DNA of 34,478 bases from an alpha proteobacterium SCGC AAA280-B11. GTDB lineage: Bacteria; Pseudomonadota; Alphaproteobacteria; Pelagibacterales; Pelagibacteraceae. A program made the translations under genes and the position numbers. Location: positions 1 to 34,478 of the forward strand of contig AQUH01000009.1 of assembly GCA_000371745.1 (NCBI GenBank). The letters run 5' to 3'. The notes beneath the pieces are model-generated. The model made no database searches. It was not told the origin of the DNA and saw nothing but the letters and a program-made list of their open reading frames with translations. Each line of letters begins with the position of its first letter. Positions within the stretch are counted from its first letter, which is position 1. Below are positions 25,833 to 34,478 of the stretch, piece after piece.

Positions 25833-26297
25833 TTATTTTAGATTGGTTGGCAAAACTCGAACGGCGTCTTTACCAAATACGATCGTCACTTTTTGACCCA
25901 CTTTAAAACCAGTATCATCTTTACCAGCTGAACCTTGGATCACTGTTAATGGCTTTGTCTCTTTCTCAAGATTTAAAGTGTACTGAAATCCATTGTGTTC
26001 ACCTAATTTAACTGGAGCATAATAACCAATCACCGCTCCAAAGATTGCGCCTGCTACAGTAACTAATTCTCTATATTTTCCCTCAGTTGTTCTTCCAGCA
26101 ACGCCACCGAGAACAGCTCCAGCGCCTGCTGCAACTTCTGAGTTTTTCCCTTGGATAGTTACTGGAACAACATCAACGACCGTTGCAATTTGTGTTGTTA
26201 ATAATTTTTGAGCGTCATCACCTGAAACAACAGTTGGGTTTGTTCCACAGGCATTTAATAAAAGAATAATTAATAAAGAAGATAATATTTTTTTCAT
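25833..26297 (-). CDS. Glycine-zipper outer membrane lipoprotein (SlyB-like)
   Basis: Lipobox LLNAC, GAGAVLGGVAGRTTEGKYRELVTVAGAIFGAVIG. Confidence 0.75.
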   Translation of the reverse strand: MKKILSSLLIILLLNACGTNPTVVSGDDAQKLLTTQIATVVDVVPVTIQGKNSEVAAGAGAVLGGVAGRTTEGKYRELVTVAGAIFGAVIGYYAPVKLGEHNGFQYTLNLEKETKPLTVIQGSAGKDDTGFKVGQKVTIVFGKDAVRVLPTNLK

Positions 26298-26310
26298 ATT
26301 TTTTTCTTGT

Positions 26311-26691
26311 TTAACGAAAGTATAAGTAAAGTAAATAAGCGCTATTCAGTATGTAAATAAATAGAGTAGTCATCATGCCTATTGCCCTAAATTTTAATTT
26401 TTCTTTAAACATGCTGTAAGCGTGTGAAACACGTCCAAGTACAAATAAAATATTTACAACTAGAAGATAAATAGCATCCGCATCTAATGCCTCTAATAAA
26501 AAAGAAGAAATAATAAAAAAAACAGTAAATTCAAAAAAATTGCCGTGAGCTCGAATAGCTCTAATTAATCTTTTATTATTACCATCGCCATAGGCAATCC
26601 TTGTTGATTTTCTTATTTTGATAGTAAAAATTGTAAGAACTAAATAAAAAATTATAAAAATGATTGTAAATAAAACTGAAATACTGAACAT
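26311..26691 (-). CDS. MAPEG family protein
   Basis: RAIRAHGNFFEFTVFFIISSFLLEAL, NILFVLGRVSHAYSM. Confidence 0.8.
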   Translation of the reverse strand: MFSISVLFTIIFIIFYLVLTIFTIKIRKSTRIAYGDGNNKRLIRAIRAHGNFFEFTVFFIISSFLLEALDADAIYLLVVNILFVLGRVSHAYSMFKEKLKFRAIGMMTTLFIYILNSAYLLYLYFR

Positions 26692-26696
26692 ATTTA

Positions 26697-27401
26697 CTAT
26701 TTATAAAGCAATTTAAGTCTTAAAACATTAAAAAAAGTTCTAAAAATTTCTATTTTTGAAATTTTTGATCTACCGCTGTATCTAGAGCTAAAATGAATAG
26801 GTATCTGATATATTGGAACATTCAATTTATGAATCTTAAAAATTGTTTCCATAAAAAAGCTATAACCTTTAGATTTAATTTCATTTATATTCAATCTTGA
26901 TAATTTTTTAAGATTAAAACCTCTATAAGAAGTAGTAAATTCATTTGAATTAATATTTAAAAAAAATTTAATAAAAAAATTGCCAAAATAGCTAATATAA
27001 AATCTGAATCCTTCTAAATCACATTTGCCTCCATGTATGTAACGCGAACCAATAACAAAAGGTTTGTGCTGCAATAATTTAATAAATTTTCTAATAACAG
27101 CTGGATCGTGGGATAAATCCGCATCCATTGTGATTAATTTTTTATATTTATTTTTTTTCGCATAATTAAAAGCTAATTTATGAGCAGAATCTAAGCCTAA
27201 TTTTTCATTTCTAACTATTAGTTTAAAAAATTTTTTTTTTTTGGCATATTGATTCAAAAACTCCCTGGTTCCATCTTTAGAATTATCATCTACAACTAGA
27301 ATATCTAAGGGAATTTTTAATTTATTTATTTTATTAAGTAAAATTTTAATATTTGGAAATTCATTATAAGTAGCTGTAAATACTAAATTTTTTTTCAACA
27401 T
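26697..27401 (-). CDS. Family 2 glycosyltransferase (polyprenol-phosphate mannosyltransferase-like)
   Basis: ATYNEFPNIKILL, ILVVDDNSKDGT, ITMDADLSHDP, VIGSRYIHGG. Confidence 0.9.
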   Translation of the reverse strand: MLKKNLVFTATYNEFPNIKILLNKINKLKIPLDILVVDDNSKDGTREFLNQYAKKKKFFKLIVRNEKLGLDSAHKLAFNYAKKNKYKKLITMDADLSHDPAVIRKFIKLLQHKPFVIGSRYIHGGKCDLEGFRFYISYFGNFFIKFFLNINSNEFTTSYRGFNLKKLSRLNINEIKSKGYSFFMETIFKIHKLNVPIYQIPIHFSSRYSGRSKISKIEIFRTFFNVLRLKLLYK

Positions 27402-27450
27402 TAAGTAATTTAAAATTTATTATAAATAAAATTTTTATCTTTTTTAAAGC

Positions 27451-27777
27451 TTATCTAGATAATAAACCTAGCAACTTTAAAAAACCTAAAGCAAAAGTGC
27501 TGAATACCAAAACATAAAGGCCTATAATAACATAACTAATAATCAAACTTGCTATAATGAAGCCTTTTCCAGAATAGCGACCTGGCTGATTATTAAAATC
27601 TTTAAGAGCCATGTGCCCTAAAATTAGTGCAATAATCTGAAGTAAAAACGGAATAACATAAGACAAGAATAAACCTAAAATTGAAATCGCAAAAGAAATC
27701 ATTCCCATTACATGTAATGGTGGTAACTCAGTTGTAACTCGATGTTCAACAATTTTATGTGGATCTTTTTTAGCCAT
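27451..27777 (-). CDS. DUF4190-like membrane protein
   Basis: MISFAISILGLFLSYVIPFLLQIIALILGHMALKDFNNQPGRYSGKGFIIASLIISY. Confidence 0.65.
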   Translation of the reverse strand: MAKKDPHKIVEHRVTTELPPLHVMGMISFAISILGLFLSYVIPFLLQIIALILGHMALKDFNNQPGRYSGKGFIIASLIISYVIIGLYVLVFSTFALGFLKLLGLLSR

Positions 27778-27779
27778 TA

Positions 27780-28196
27780 TTATTTGCTTTTTTGATAATC
27801 TAAATAAGAACCATACGTTAATGCTAAAGAAGCAATTAAGAATATATAACTTCCTGTTCCTGCTAAATTAACACTGTGACCAAAAATAAAAGTAGTACGA
27901 GTTAAAATAAAAATAAGTGTTAAAAATGCAGCTAAGACTCCAGATCCAACTTCCACAATAAAATTATGACTTGGATCTAAAAAAAATCTTCTTCTTTTAA
28001 ATACTTGATACACTGGCAGAATATAAAGGAGCATAATTAAAAAGGTTTGAATTTGAAAAGCATTAACCCAAATAAATCCAGCATTAACCCAGGGGAAGAA
28101 TAAAGAAATAAATGCAACGCCTGTTGAGATAAGAACTATTAATTGCCCCTTATCAAATTTTAAATCTTTAGAGTCGATTTTAATATCGATTTTCAT
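27780..28196 (-). CDS. Hypothetical 4-TM membrane protein
   Basis: Hydrophobicity pattern; 2 bp from the 27451 gene. Confidence 0.6.
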   Translation of the reverse strand: MKIDIKIDSKDLKFDKGQLIVLISTGVAFISLFFPWVNAGFIWVNAFQIQTFLIMLLYILPVYQVFKRRRFFLDPSHNFIVEVGSGVLAAFLTLIFILTRTTFIFGHSVNLAGTGSYIFLIASLALTYGSYLDYQKSK

Positions 28197-28272
28197 AAAT
28201 TTTATTAACCTTTGATATTAAATTTTTACAAAAATATCTATTAATTATTATATTTAAATTACAACTTAAGAT

Positions 28273-29124
28273 TTAAATTGAATTCTTAATTGCTTGCTTG
28301 ATGTATTCAGCGCGCAGTGCCGTAACAAATTTTCCTGGTTTACCTTCTCCAATTTGAGAAGTATTTATTTTAATGACAGGCGTTACAAATGAAGTTGCTG
28401 AAGTAATAAATGCTTCATCTGCTGATTGCGCTTCTTGTAAAGAAAAATTTTTGTATACAACTTCATAACCCAGTTCTTTTGCACAATTCATAACAGCGTC
28501 TCTTGTGATGCCGGCTAAAATAAGCTGGTCTGATTGTCTAGTCTTAATAATTTTTCCTTTAACAATCCACGCATTATTAGAAGATCCTTCCATAATATAA
28601 CCCTGTCTAATAAACCAAGCATCATCAAAGCCTTTCTCTGTTGCTTCAGTTTTCGCGAGACTTGGGTAGAGCAGTTGAGTTGTTTTAATATCGCAACGTT
28701 TCCATCTTAAATCATCTAACGTCATAATTTTAATTCCATTTTTAGCATTTGGAGAGTCCATGAGCTTCTTCTCTTGTGTAAATGCAAAAACAGTTGGTTG
28801 AATTTGTTCTTTTGGCATATCAAAACTTCGATCGGCAACTCCTCTTGTCACTTGTAAATAAACCAGTCCTTCTTTAATGTTATTTAATTCAAGAAGTTTT
28901 CGATGAAATGTTAAAATTTCTTCATGATTTAATAATTTTTTAAATTTTAACTCCGTCATAGATCGATCTAGTCTCTTCATATGATTGTTAAAATCTATTA
29001 ATTTTCCTTCAATAACTGAAGTTACTTCGTATACAGAATCTGCAAAAAGTAATGATCGATCAAAGATTGAAACTTTTGCTTCATCTTCTCTCTTAAATTC
29101 TCCATTAATATAAACTTGTCTCAT
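28273..29124 (-). CDS. D-amino acid aminotransferase-like (class IV aminotransferase)
   Basis: VYINGEFKREDEAKVSIFDRSLLFADSVYEV, EGSSNNAWIV, AGITRDAVMNCAKELG. Confidence 0.9.
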   Translation of the reverse strand: MRQVYINGEFKREDEAKVSIFDRSLLFADSVYEVTSVIEGKLIDFNNHMKRLDRSMTELKFKKLLNHEEILTFHRKLLELNNIKEGLVYLQVTRGVADRSFDMPKEQIQPTVFAFTQEKKLMDSPNAKNGIKIMTLDDLRWKRCDIKTTQLLYPSLAKTEATEKGFDDAWFIRQGYIMEGSSNNAWIVKGKIIKTRQSDQLILAGITRDAVMNCAKELGYEVVYKNFSLQEAQSADEAFITSATSFVTPVIKINTSQIGEGKPGKFVTALRAEYIKQAIKNSI

Positions 29125-29220
29125 ATAAATATTTTATAAAAAAACTCTTAAATCAAATGATTAAATTTAAATACACAATAATTGTTGATAGTTCAAAAAA
29201 ATTTGAAAAGTAAATAAGTT

Positions 29221-29415
29221 TTAAGTGATTGAACAGGTCATGTCGCTACCGCAACACAGTGGACTTTTAATCTTTCCATGACCGTTTGGACATTCGCAAA
29301 TTTGTACTTTTTGTCCATTATCTAATTTAAGTGAAGCGTCATTAAGTGGCGCATCACATTTTCCGCAGGTTATATTCGCGGACATTTTACATTTTGGACA
29401 TTCATATGTGGCCAT
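29221..29415 (-). CDS. Small zinc-ribbon-like protein
   Basis: YECPKCKMSANITCGKCDAPL ... CECPNGHGKIKSPLCCGSDMTC: multiple Cys pairs. Confidence 0.6.
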   Translation of the reverse strand: MATYECPKCKMSANITCGKCDAPLNDASLKLDNGQKVQICECPNGHGKIKSPLCCGSDMTCSIT

Positions 29416-29459
29416 AGAATCTTATAATATCACAAATTGGCCTTAACTAGTAAGTTAAA

Positions 29460-30017
29460 TTACTTAACTTTATCAAGGCTTAAACTAACATTCACCGTCA
29501 CTTCATCTTTTAAAATCAAGGTAGGTGACCAGGCACCAGTTCCAATTTCAAAATCAGACCTGTTAAAATTAAAGGTTCCTTTGGCAGTTGCTTTATTATT
29601 TCCTTCTAAATTGTAACTCAGGGGTATTTTAAAATCTTTTTCTTTTCCTTTTATGTTTAAAGTTGCAAAAGCAAAAGCGGTATTATCTTTATTAATTACA
29701 AAATCTTTAGTTTTTATGAAAGCTTTTGGAAATTTCGCAACATCAAAGAATATATCTCCTTTTATAAGATCAGCATAATCTAAATCATAATTTGTTGTCA
29801 TGCTTTCAATATCAACTTCAATATTTACAACTCCTTTTAAATTCGTACGATCTGCATTTACAAATCCTTTAAACTTTTTAAAATTTCCCTTAATATCTTC
29901 TGTAAATAAAACTGGGATTGAAAAATTAATTGAACTCTTTGAATCGTTAATAATCCACTTCTCTAAGGCAAATGTTTGGTTGCAGAAAAAAAGAAATAAA
30001 AAAAAATATTTAATCAA
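29460..30017 (-). CDS. YceI family periplasmic protein
   Basis: Signal peptide; WIINDSKSSINFSIP..., GTFNFNRSDFEIGTGAWSPTLILKDEVTVNVSLSL. Confidence 0.9.
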   Translation of the reverse strand: MIKYFFLFLFFCNQTFALEKWIINDSKSSINFSIPVLFTEDIKGNFKKFKGFVNADRTNLKGVVNIEVDIESMTTNYDLDYADLIKGDIFFDVAKFPKAFIKTKDFVINKDNTAFAFATLNIKGKEKDFKIPLSYNLEGNNKATAKGTFNFNRSDFEIGTGAWSPTLILKDEVTVNVSLSLDKVK

Positions 30018-30562
30018 TCAGATTTTCCATACCACATACGGCTTAGTGTCTTATCTTTTAAAATATAATGATGAAAAAGACTTATTAAAACATGTAATGA
30101 TAAAACAGTAATAAAAACATAAACAGAAATGACATGAATATTGATTGCAATTTTTGCAACCTCGTTATTTTTTTCAACTAACGCAGGAACAGAAAAAAGA
30201 CCAAACACGCTAACAGGTCCTCCTTTGGCACTCGAATAAGTCCATCCACTTAAAGTAACAACTAATAAAATAAAATAAAAAAAATAATGTCCTAGCTTTG
30301 ATAAAGTATTTAAAAATTTAACTCTTCCTAAAGGAGCTGGAGTGATATTAATAATTCTCCAAAAAAATCTAAAAATCAACAACATCAACACTACAATTCC
30401 TGTAGATTTATGAATACTAAATAATAAAAATCTAACTGGACCTTTTTCTAAATCATCTAAAAAAATTCCAAGAATAAAATTACAAACAATCAATACCGTC
30501 ATAATCCAATGAAAGTTTTTGCTAACAAATCCGTAAATATTTGAAGTATTTTTGTAGCTCAT
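30014..30562 (-). CDS. Cytochrome b561 family
   Basis: KNFHWIMTVLIVCNFILG, LLFSIHKSTGIVVLMLLIFRFFWRI, IHVISVYVFITVLSLHVLISLFHHYILKDKTLSRM. Confidence 0.9.
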   Translation of the reverse strand: MSYKNTSNIYGFVSKNFHWIMTVLIVCNFILGIFLDDLEKGPVRFLLFSIHKSTGIVVLMLLIFRFFWRIINITPAPLGRVKFLNTLSKLGHYFFYFILLVVTLSGWTYSSAKGGPVSVFGLFSVPALVEKNNEVAKIAINIHVISVYVFITVLSLHVLISLFHHYILKDKTLSRMWYGKSD

Positions 30563-30657
30563 AATTTTATTATTTTTCTTAAAATATAATTACTCTCAAA
30601 TAAGCAAGAACTCTAGTAACTAAGATCTATTTATTTGATTCTAAACCTTGTAAAAAG

Positions 30658-30678
30658 ACTATGTATACACCACATAGT
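30658..30678. promoter_or_regulatory. Hairpin/palindrome ACTATGT-ATACACC-ACATAGT upstream of winged-helix paralog C
   Basis: Direct reading; 7-bp arms. Confidence 0.45.
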
Positions 30679-30842
30679 TCTTAATCCCCTTGGAGTTATT
30701 GCTACACTGCAAAATAGCGTATCTATCCATTAAAAAATAAAAGAGCCTAAATCGCTGGCGCCTAATCAGTAATATAATAACTATGCACAAAAAATGTGCA
30801 GAATTACTGTGTTTTCAATTTATCCGAATAAAGACAAAAATT

Positions 30843-31244
30843 ATGCTGAACAAAAATTCTATGATCAAACCTTTAACGCAAAAAAAAATTGCGACTTATA
30901 CTGCCCGTTTACTTAAAGGTTATAATTCTATTATGGCACATGATGACAATATCATGTCATTCAGATTTTCCGCTTACGGTACATTAGTTCTGTTTAATAT
31001 TATGGAAAGTTATTATGATAACAAACATATTACTTCAGAAGAAATTGCAAATAGTATTGATTACAAATTTGGCAGCAGAAATTCTATTATAAATCTAATT
31101 AAAACTGCTGAAAAAAATAAGTTAATTACTAGAATTACATCTAAAAAAGATCACAGACAAAAATATATTGTCCCAGCTAAAGCTTTGATTGATAGTCATG
31201 AAAAAATGATCGGCTTTATATTGAATTTAGAAAATAAAAACTAA
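30843..31244 (+). CDS. Small winged-helix (MarR-like) putative regulator, paralog C (ORF extends to 30783)
   Basis: EEIANSIDYKFGSRNSIINLIKTAEKNKLITRITSKKDHRQKYIVPAKALI; resembles 2759 and 3221 ORFs. Confidence 0.65.
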   Translation: MLNKNSMIKPLTQKKIATYTARLLKGYNSIMAHDDNIMSFRFSAYGTLVLFNIMESYYDNKHITSEEIANSIDYKFGSRNSIINLIKTAEKNKLITRITSKKDHRQKYIVPAKALIDSHEKMIGFILNLENKN

Positions 31245-31957
31245 ACTATTTTTATAGACAGATCTGGTAGAGGATCTAATTTGCAAACAATCACATCACC
31301 TTTAACAACCGGACCTACATTTTCTGGTGTCCCTGAAAATATAATATCACCCGCAAACAATTCATTGCCTTCAGATAGTTTTGCAATTTGCTCAGCAACA
31401 GACCATATCATTTGATTAAGATTGGCATTCTGCCTTACTTCTCCATTTATAGACAATGAAATACTACCTTCTTTAAAATGACCAATTTTTGAAGCTAAAT
31501 GAATGGCTCCAACTGGAGCTGAATGATCAAATGCTTTGCCAACTTCCCAAGGTTTCTTTTGTTCTGCAGATGCTTTTTGTAAATCACGTCTTGTCATGTC
31601 TAAACCTAAAGCATAACCAAACACATGATCTAACGCTTTGTTAACTGGAATATTTTTTCCACCTGATTTTAAAGCTACAACAAGTTCAACTTCGTAATGA
31701 TAATTCTTTGTTAATGCCGGATAAGGATGATCAGTTACTGATCCAGATTTTATATTTTGAATAGCGTCCGTTGGTTTTTGAAAGAAAAAAGGAGGTTCTC
31801 TTGATGGATCAGCACCCATTTCTCTTGCATGCGCAGCATAATTTCGACCAATACAATAAATACGTCTTACTGGAAATAATTCAGAACTATCAGCGATGTT
31901 AATGAAGGTTTGCTTTACTGCAAATGGACTTTTTATATTTGCAGTAGAAGCAGTCAT
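31241..31957 (-). CDS. Fumarylacetoacetate hydrolase family protein (cytosolic)
   Basis: RIYCIGRNYAAHAREMGADPSREPPFFFQKPTDAI, YHYEVELVVAL, GYALGLDMTRRDLQ, FSGTPENVGPV. Confidence 0.92.
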   Translation of the reverse strand: MTASTANIKSPFAVKQTFINIADSSELFPVRRIYCIGRNYAAHAREMGADPSREPPFFFQKPTDAIQNIKSGSVTDHPYPALTKNYHYEVELVVALKSGGKNIPVNKALDHVFGYALGLDMTRRDLQKASAEQKKPWEVGKAFDHSAPVGAIHLASKIGHFKEGSISLSINGEVRQNANLNQMIWSVAEQIAKLSEGNELFAGDIIFSGTPENVGPVVKGDVIVCKLDPLPDLSIKIV

Positions 31958-31969
31958 TAAAAAAATAAA

Positions 31970-33052
31970 TTAAGCGATTTTATTTCGAATAATTCCAACG
32001 CCTGTTATTTCTGTTTCCATCACATCTCCTGGTTTTAAAAATTCAGGAGGAGTTCTGCTGTAACCAACTCCTGGAGGTGTTCCAGTTGCGATAATATCAC
32101 CTGGCAACAAAGTTAGACCACGAGATAATTCAGAAATAATTACTGGAATTTTAAAATACATTTGCTTGTAGCTACCATTTTGTTTTTCAGCCCCATTTAC
32201 TCTGCAAATAATTCTAGTATCATCTAAGTTAACTCCGCCAGCAGTTACAATCCACGGGCCTATTGGACCATGACCATCAATACTTTTTCCTTTAAACCAC
32301 TGACCAGAATGTCTCTTTTGCTGAACATCTCGAACTGTTGTGTCGTTGTACGCTGCATAACCAAAAACATAATCCATAGCTTGTGATTCTGGAATATTTT
32401 TTCCTTTTTTCCCAATCACAACAGCAAGCTCAGCTTCCCAGTCCACCGCTGTTGAATAACTAGCGTCGTAAGGAATGCTATCGAAAGGACCATTCATAGT
32501 TTGTGTTCCCTTAGTAAAGAACACTGGAAACTTTGGATATTCCTGAATAGCTTTATCTGAACGGACTTGTCTGCCTTCTTCAAAATGTTCAAGATAATTC
32601 CAACCGACGCAATAAATATTGCTCTGTGGTTTTGGAATTGGTGACAATAATTTAACCTGACTAACAGTTAAATCTGATTTGCCACGTCCTTTAAAAATTT
32701 TATCAATTTGAGAAAGGCCAGCATTGCCTGAATTAGCTAAAGAAATAATTGAAGTAGGATCAAAATCTAATTTAATTTTTTGTGTCTTTGCTTCAGCACT
32801 AATATCAAATACTTTTCCATCATCACCAACGATACCAAGTCGTGAGCTTCCTCCTGAATTTGGAGTATAATTTGCTATTCGATATCCCATTTTTGCAGAT
32901 AAACTTGGAACGCTAACTGTTGATTGCGCTTGCGCTGCAGATATTTTACTATTAAGTAAACCGCCGATAGCAACTGCTGCTACCGCTCCCATTTTTAAAG
33001 CATCTCGTCTTGTTTTTTTATTTTTGTCAGTCATTGAATCTCCCTGGCTCAA
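31970..33052 (-). CDS. Fumarylacetoacetate hydrolase family protein with Tat-type signal
   Basis: KTRRDALKMGAVAAVAIGGLLNSKISAAQA; NIYCVGWNYLEHFEEG, VDWEAELAVVIG, GYAAYNDTTVRDVQQKR, ATGTPPGVGYSR. Confidence 0.92.
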   Translation of the reverse strand: MSQGDSMTDKNKKTRRDALKMGAVAAVAIGGLLNSKISAAQAQSTVSVPSLSAKMGYRIANYTPNSGGSSRLGIVGDDGKVFDISAEAKTQKIKLDFDPTSIISLANSGNAGLSQIDKIFKGRGKSDLTVSQVKLLSPIPKPQSNIYCVGWNYLEHFEEGRQVRSDKAIQEYPKFPVFFTKGTQTMNGPFDSIPYDASYSTAVDWEAELAVVIGKKGKNIPESQAMDYVFGYAAYNDTTVRDVQQKRHSGQWFKGKSIDGHGPIGPWIVTAGGVNLDDTRIICRVNGAEKQNGSYKQMYFKIPVIISELSRGLTLLPGDIIATGTPPGVGYSRTPPEFLKPGDVMETEITGVGIIRNKIA

Positions 33053-33102
33053 AACATACTACTTATAATAAGCCTATCAATACACTTTTAAAGGGAGTGA
33101 CC

Positions 33103-33834
33103 TCAGAAAAGATTTAATAATTTAAGAAGCAATGGAACTAAGATTGCAGTTGCGATTCCATTAAGCCCAAGTGCAAGAGCTGCAAAAACTCCTGCAGTTT
33201 CATTTCTACTCATAGCTCTTGCAGTACCAATTCCATGGGAAGCAAGACCCATGCCAAAACCTCTCGCTGCCATATCTTTTAATTTTAAAAGATCTAAAGC
33301 AAAAGTACCAAAAGATGCACCTACAATTCCGGTTAAAAGAGTGATGATGGCTGTAACAGAAGGAATTCCTCCGATCAATTCTGAAACCCCCATTGCAATC
33401 GGAGCTGTTGCGCTTCTTGGCAACATACTAAATAAAAGCTGATCACTAATTCCAAAAATTTTACATAAAGCAAAAGTGGATATGATTGCAAATAAACTTC
33501 CAACAACTAGTGAAACAAAAATACTTAAAGCCTCTTTTTGAATAAATTTAAATTTCCTATAAATTGGAATTGCAAGAGCAACGGTTGCAGGTCCCAACAT
33601 AAAATGAATAAATTTTGCTCCATCAAAGTATCTTTCATAAGAGACATTTAAATTAATCAAAACTAAAGAGACAATTGTAATTGAAATAACAACTGGATTT
33701 ACCAGCGGAAATAATTTCGATCTTCTATAAAGATAATCTCCAATTAAATAAGAGCCAATCGTAAGCGTTAACCAAAATAATGGCTCCGCCTGAAGGTATA
33801 CCCAAATACTATACAGCTTATCTTTTTCGATCAT
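33103..33834 (-). CDS. lrgB: LrgB family protein
   Basis: ATVALAIPIYRKF, LPRSATAPIAMGVSELIGGIPSVTAIITLLTGIVGA, ASHGIGTARAMSRNETAGVFAALALGLNG. Confidence 0.93.
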   Translation of the reverse strand: MIEKDKLYSIWVYLQAEPLFWLTLTIGSYLIGDYLYRRSKLFPLVNPVVISITIVSLVLINLNVSYERYFDGAKFIHFMLGPATVALAIPIYRKFKFIQKEALSIFVSLVVGSLFAIISTFALCKIFGISDQLLFSMLPRSATAPIAMGVSELIGGIPSVTAIITLLTGIVGASFGTFALDLLKLKDMAARGFGMGLASHGIGTARAMSRNETAGVFAALALGLNGIATAILVPLLLKLLNLF

Positions 33835-34201
33835 TTTTATTAATTATTTTATTCATTCTATCCATCAAGAATGCGGTAATACCAATTGTTAAAATAGTTG
33901 AGATAAAAACAATAAATAAAACTTTAGATAAATTATTTTCCAAATAAGAAAAATGCATCACTACCCCAACTCCAATAGGTACAAATAAAAATGATAAATA
34001 TCTTAAAATATAAGTTGAGGTATCTGCGACTTCTTTTTTGAGATTGCTTACAGACTTTGTTTTAATTCTTTTTAATAAAATTAACGTAATCAGAAGTAAA
34101 ATAAGACCTATTACAGGGCCTGGTATTCTAATTTCAAATATTTTTTTTATAGCCTCGCCCATTAACTGAAAGAAGAAAATAATAAATATAGAACGAAGCA
34201 T
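33818..34201 (-). CDS. lrgA: LrgA/CidA family protein
   Basis: GEAIKKIFEIRIPGPVIGLILLL, LRYLSFLFVPIGVGVV; overlaps lrgB by 17 bp. Confidence 0.9.
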   Translation of the reverse strand: MLRSIFIIFFFQLMGEAIKKIFEIRIPGPVIGLILLLITLILLKRIKTKSVSNLKKEVADTSTYILRYLSFLFVPIGVGVVMHFSYLENNLSKVLFIVFISTILTIGITAFLMDRMNKIINKNDRKR

Positions 34202-34252
34202 CAGTTAAATCTTTAAGCTATCTTAAAATACTAATCAATATTTTGAACAATC

Positions 34253-34478
34253 TTAAGAATTTTTTCTTTTACAAGTCATCAAAACAAGAATTGCGATAAA
34301 TGATGAAATTGCTGAAAATAAAAACGCAAGTTCAGCATTGTAACCCTCATAAATAAACCCAAAAATAAATGAGGCTGGAAATAACATAAAACCAGTTACT
34401 AAATTAAACCAACCAAATGCTGTTCCGCGTTGATTTGTTTTTGTCAGATCTGCAACAAACGCCCTTTCAACGCCCTCC
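34253..34478 (-). CDS. MFS transporter, C-terminal part (5' end outside window)
   Basis: Manual translation EGVERAFVADLTKTNQRGTAFGWFNLVTGFMLFPASFIFGFIYEGYNAELAFLFSAISSFIAILVLMTCKRKNS*. Confidence 0.8.
   Translation of the reverse strand, partial: EGVERAFVADLTKTNQRGTAFGWFNLVTGFMLFPASFIFGFIYEGYNAELAFLFSAISSFIAILVLMTCKRKNS

Noticed and set aside
29452-29470. AAGTTAA-ATTAC-TTAACTT hairpin at the end of the yceI gene
   Set aside because: Possible weak terminator but short, AT-only core; not counted as a supported feature.
1-34478. CRISPR array, prophage, toxin-antitoxin or restriction-type defence module
   Set aside because: No regularly spaced direct repeats, phage structural genes or recognisable defence proteins were seen by reading; a profile search could still change this.

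Overview
AT-rich bacterial contig-like window, most consistent with an alphaproteobacterium. It carries a class I polyhydroxybutyrate locus (phaB-phaA-enoyl-CoA hydratase, phasin, phaC-phaR) and a perfect alphaproteobacterial-type SOS box, GTTC-N7-GTTC, in front of umuDC. Both window edges cut genes: a D-Ala-D-Ala carboxypeptidase on the left and an MFS transporter on the right. Most of the window is ordinary chromosomal content: ADH, SOUL, TerC, SDRs, ChrA, SelO, LpxR, YceI/cytochrome b561, two FAH-family proteins, LrgAB and many small DUFs. The strongest structural anomaly is a perfect 95-bp inverted repeat (1-95 versus 4497-4591). It bounds a 4.4-kb segment whose two ends both interrupt genes. 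Inverting the segment on paper restores an intact carboxypeptidase gene, so it is either a real inversion or, more likely, a fold-back or chimeric assembly at a contig end. Other points worth a second look are an SOS-box-preceded umuD-umuC-photolyase gene run, a membrane-anchored ArsC fused in frame and overlapping an aquaporin gene, three paralogous small winged-helix regulators, and several perfect palindromes/hairpins in intergenic regions. No CRISPR array, transposase, rRNA or tRNA was recognised. I see no convincing evidence of a wholly new multi-gene system.
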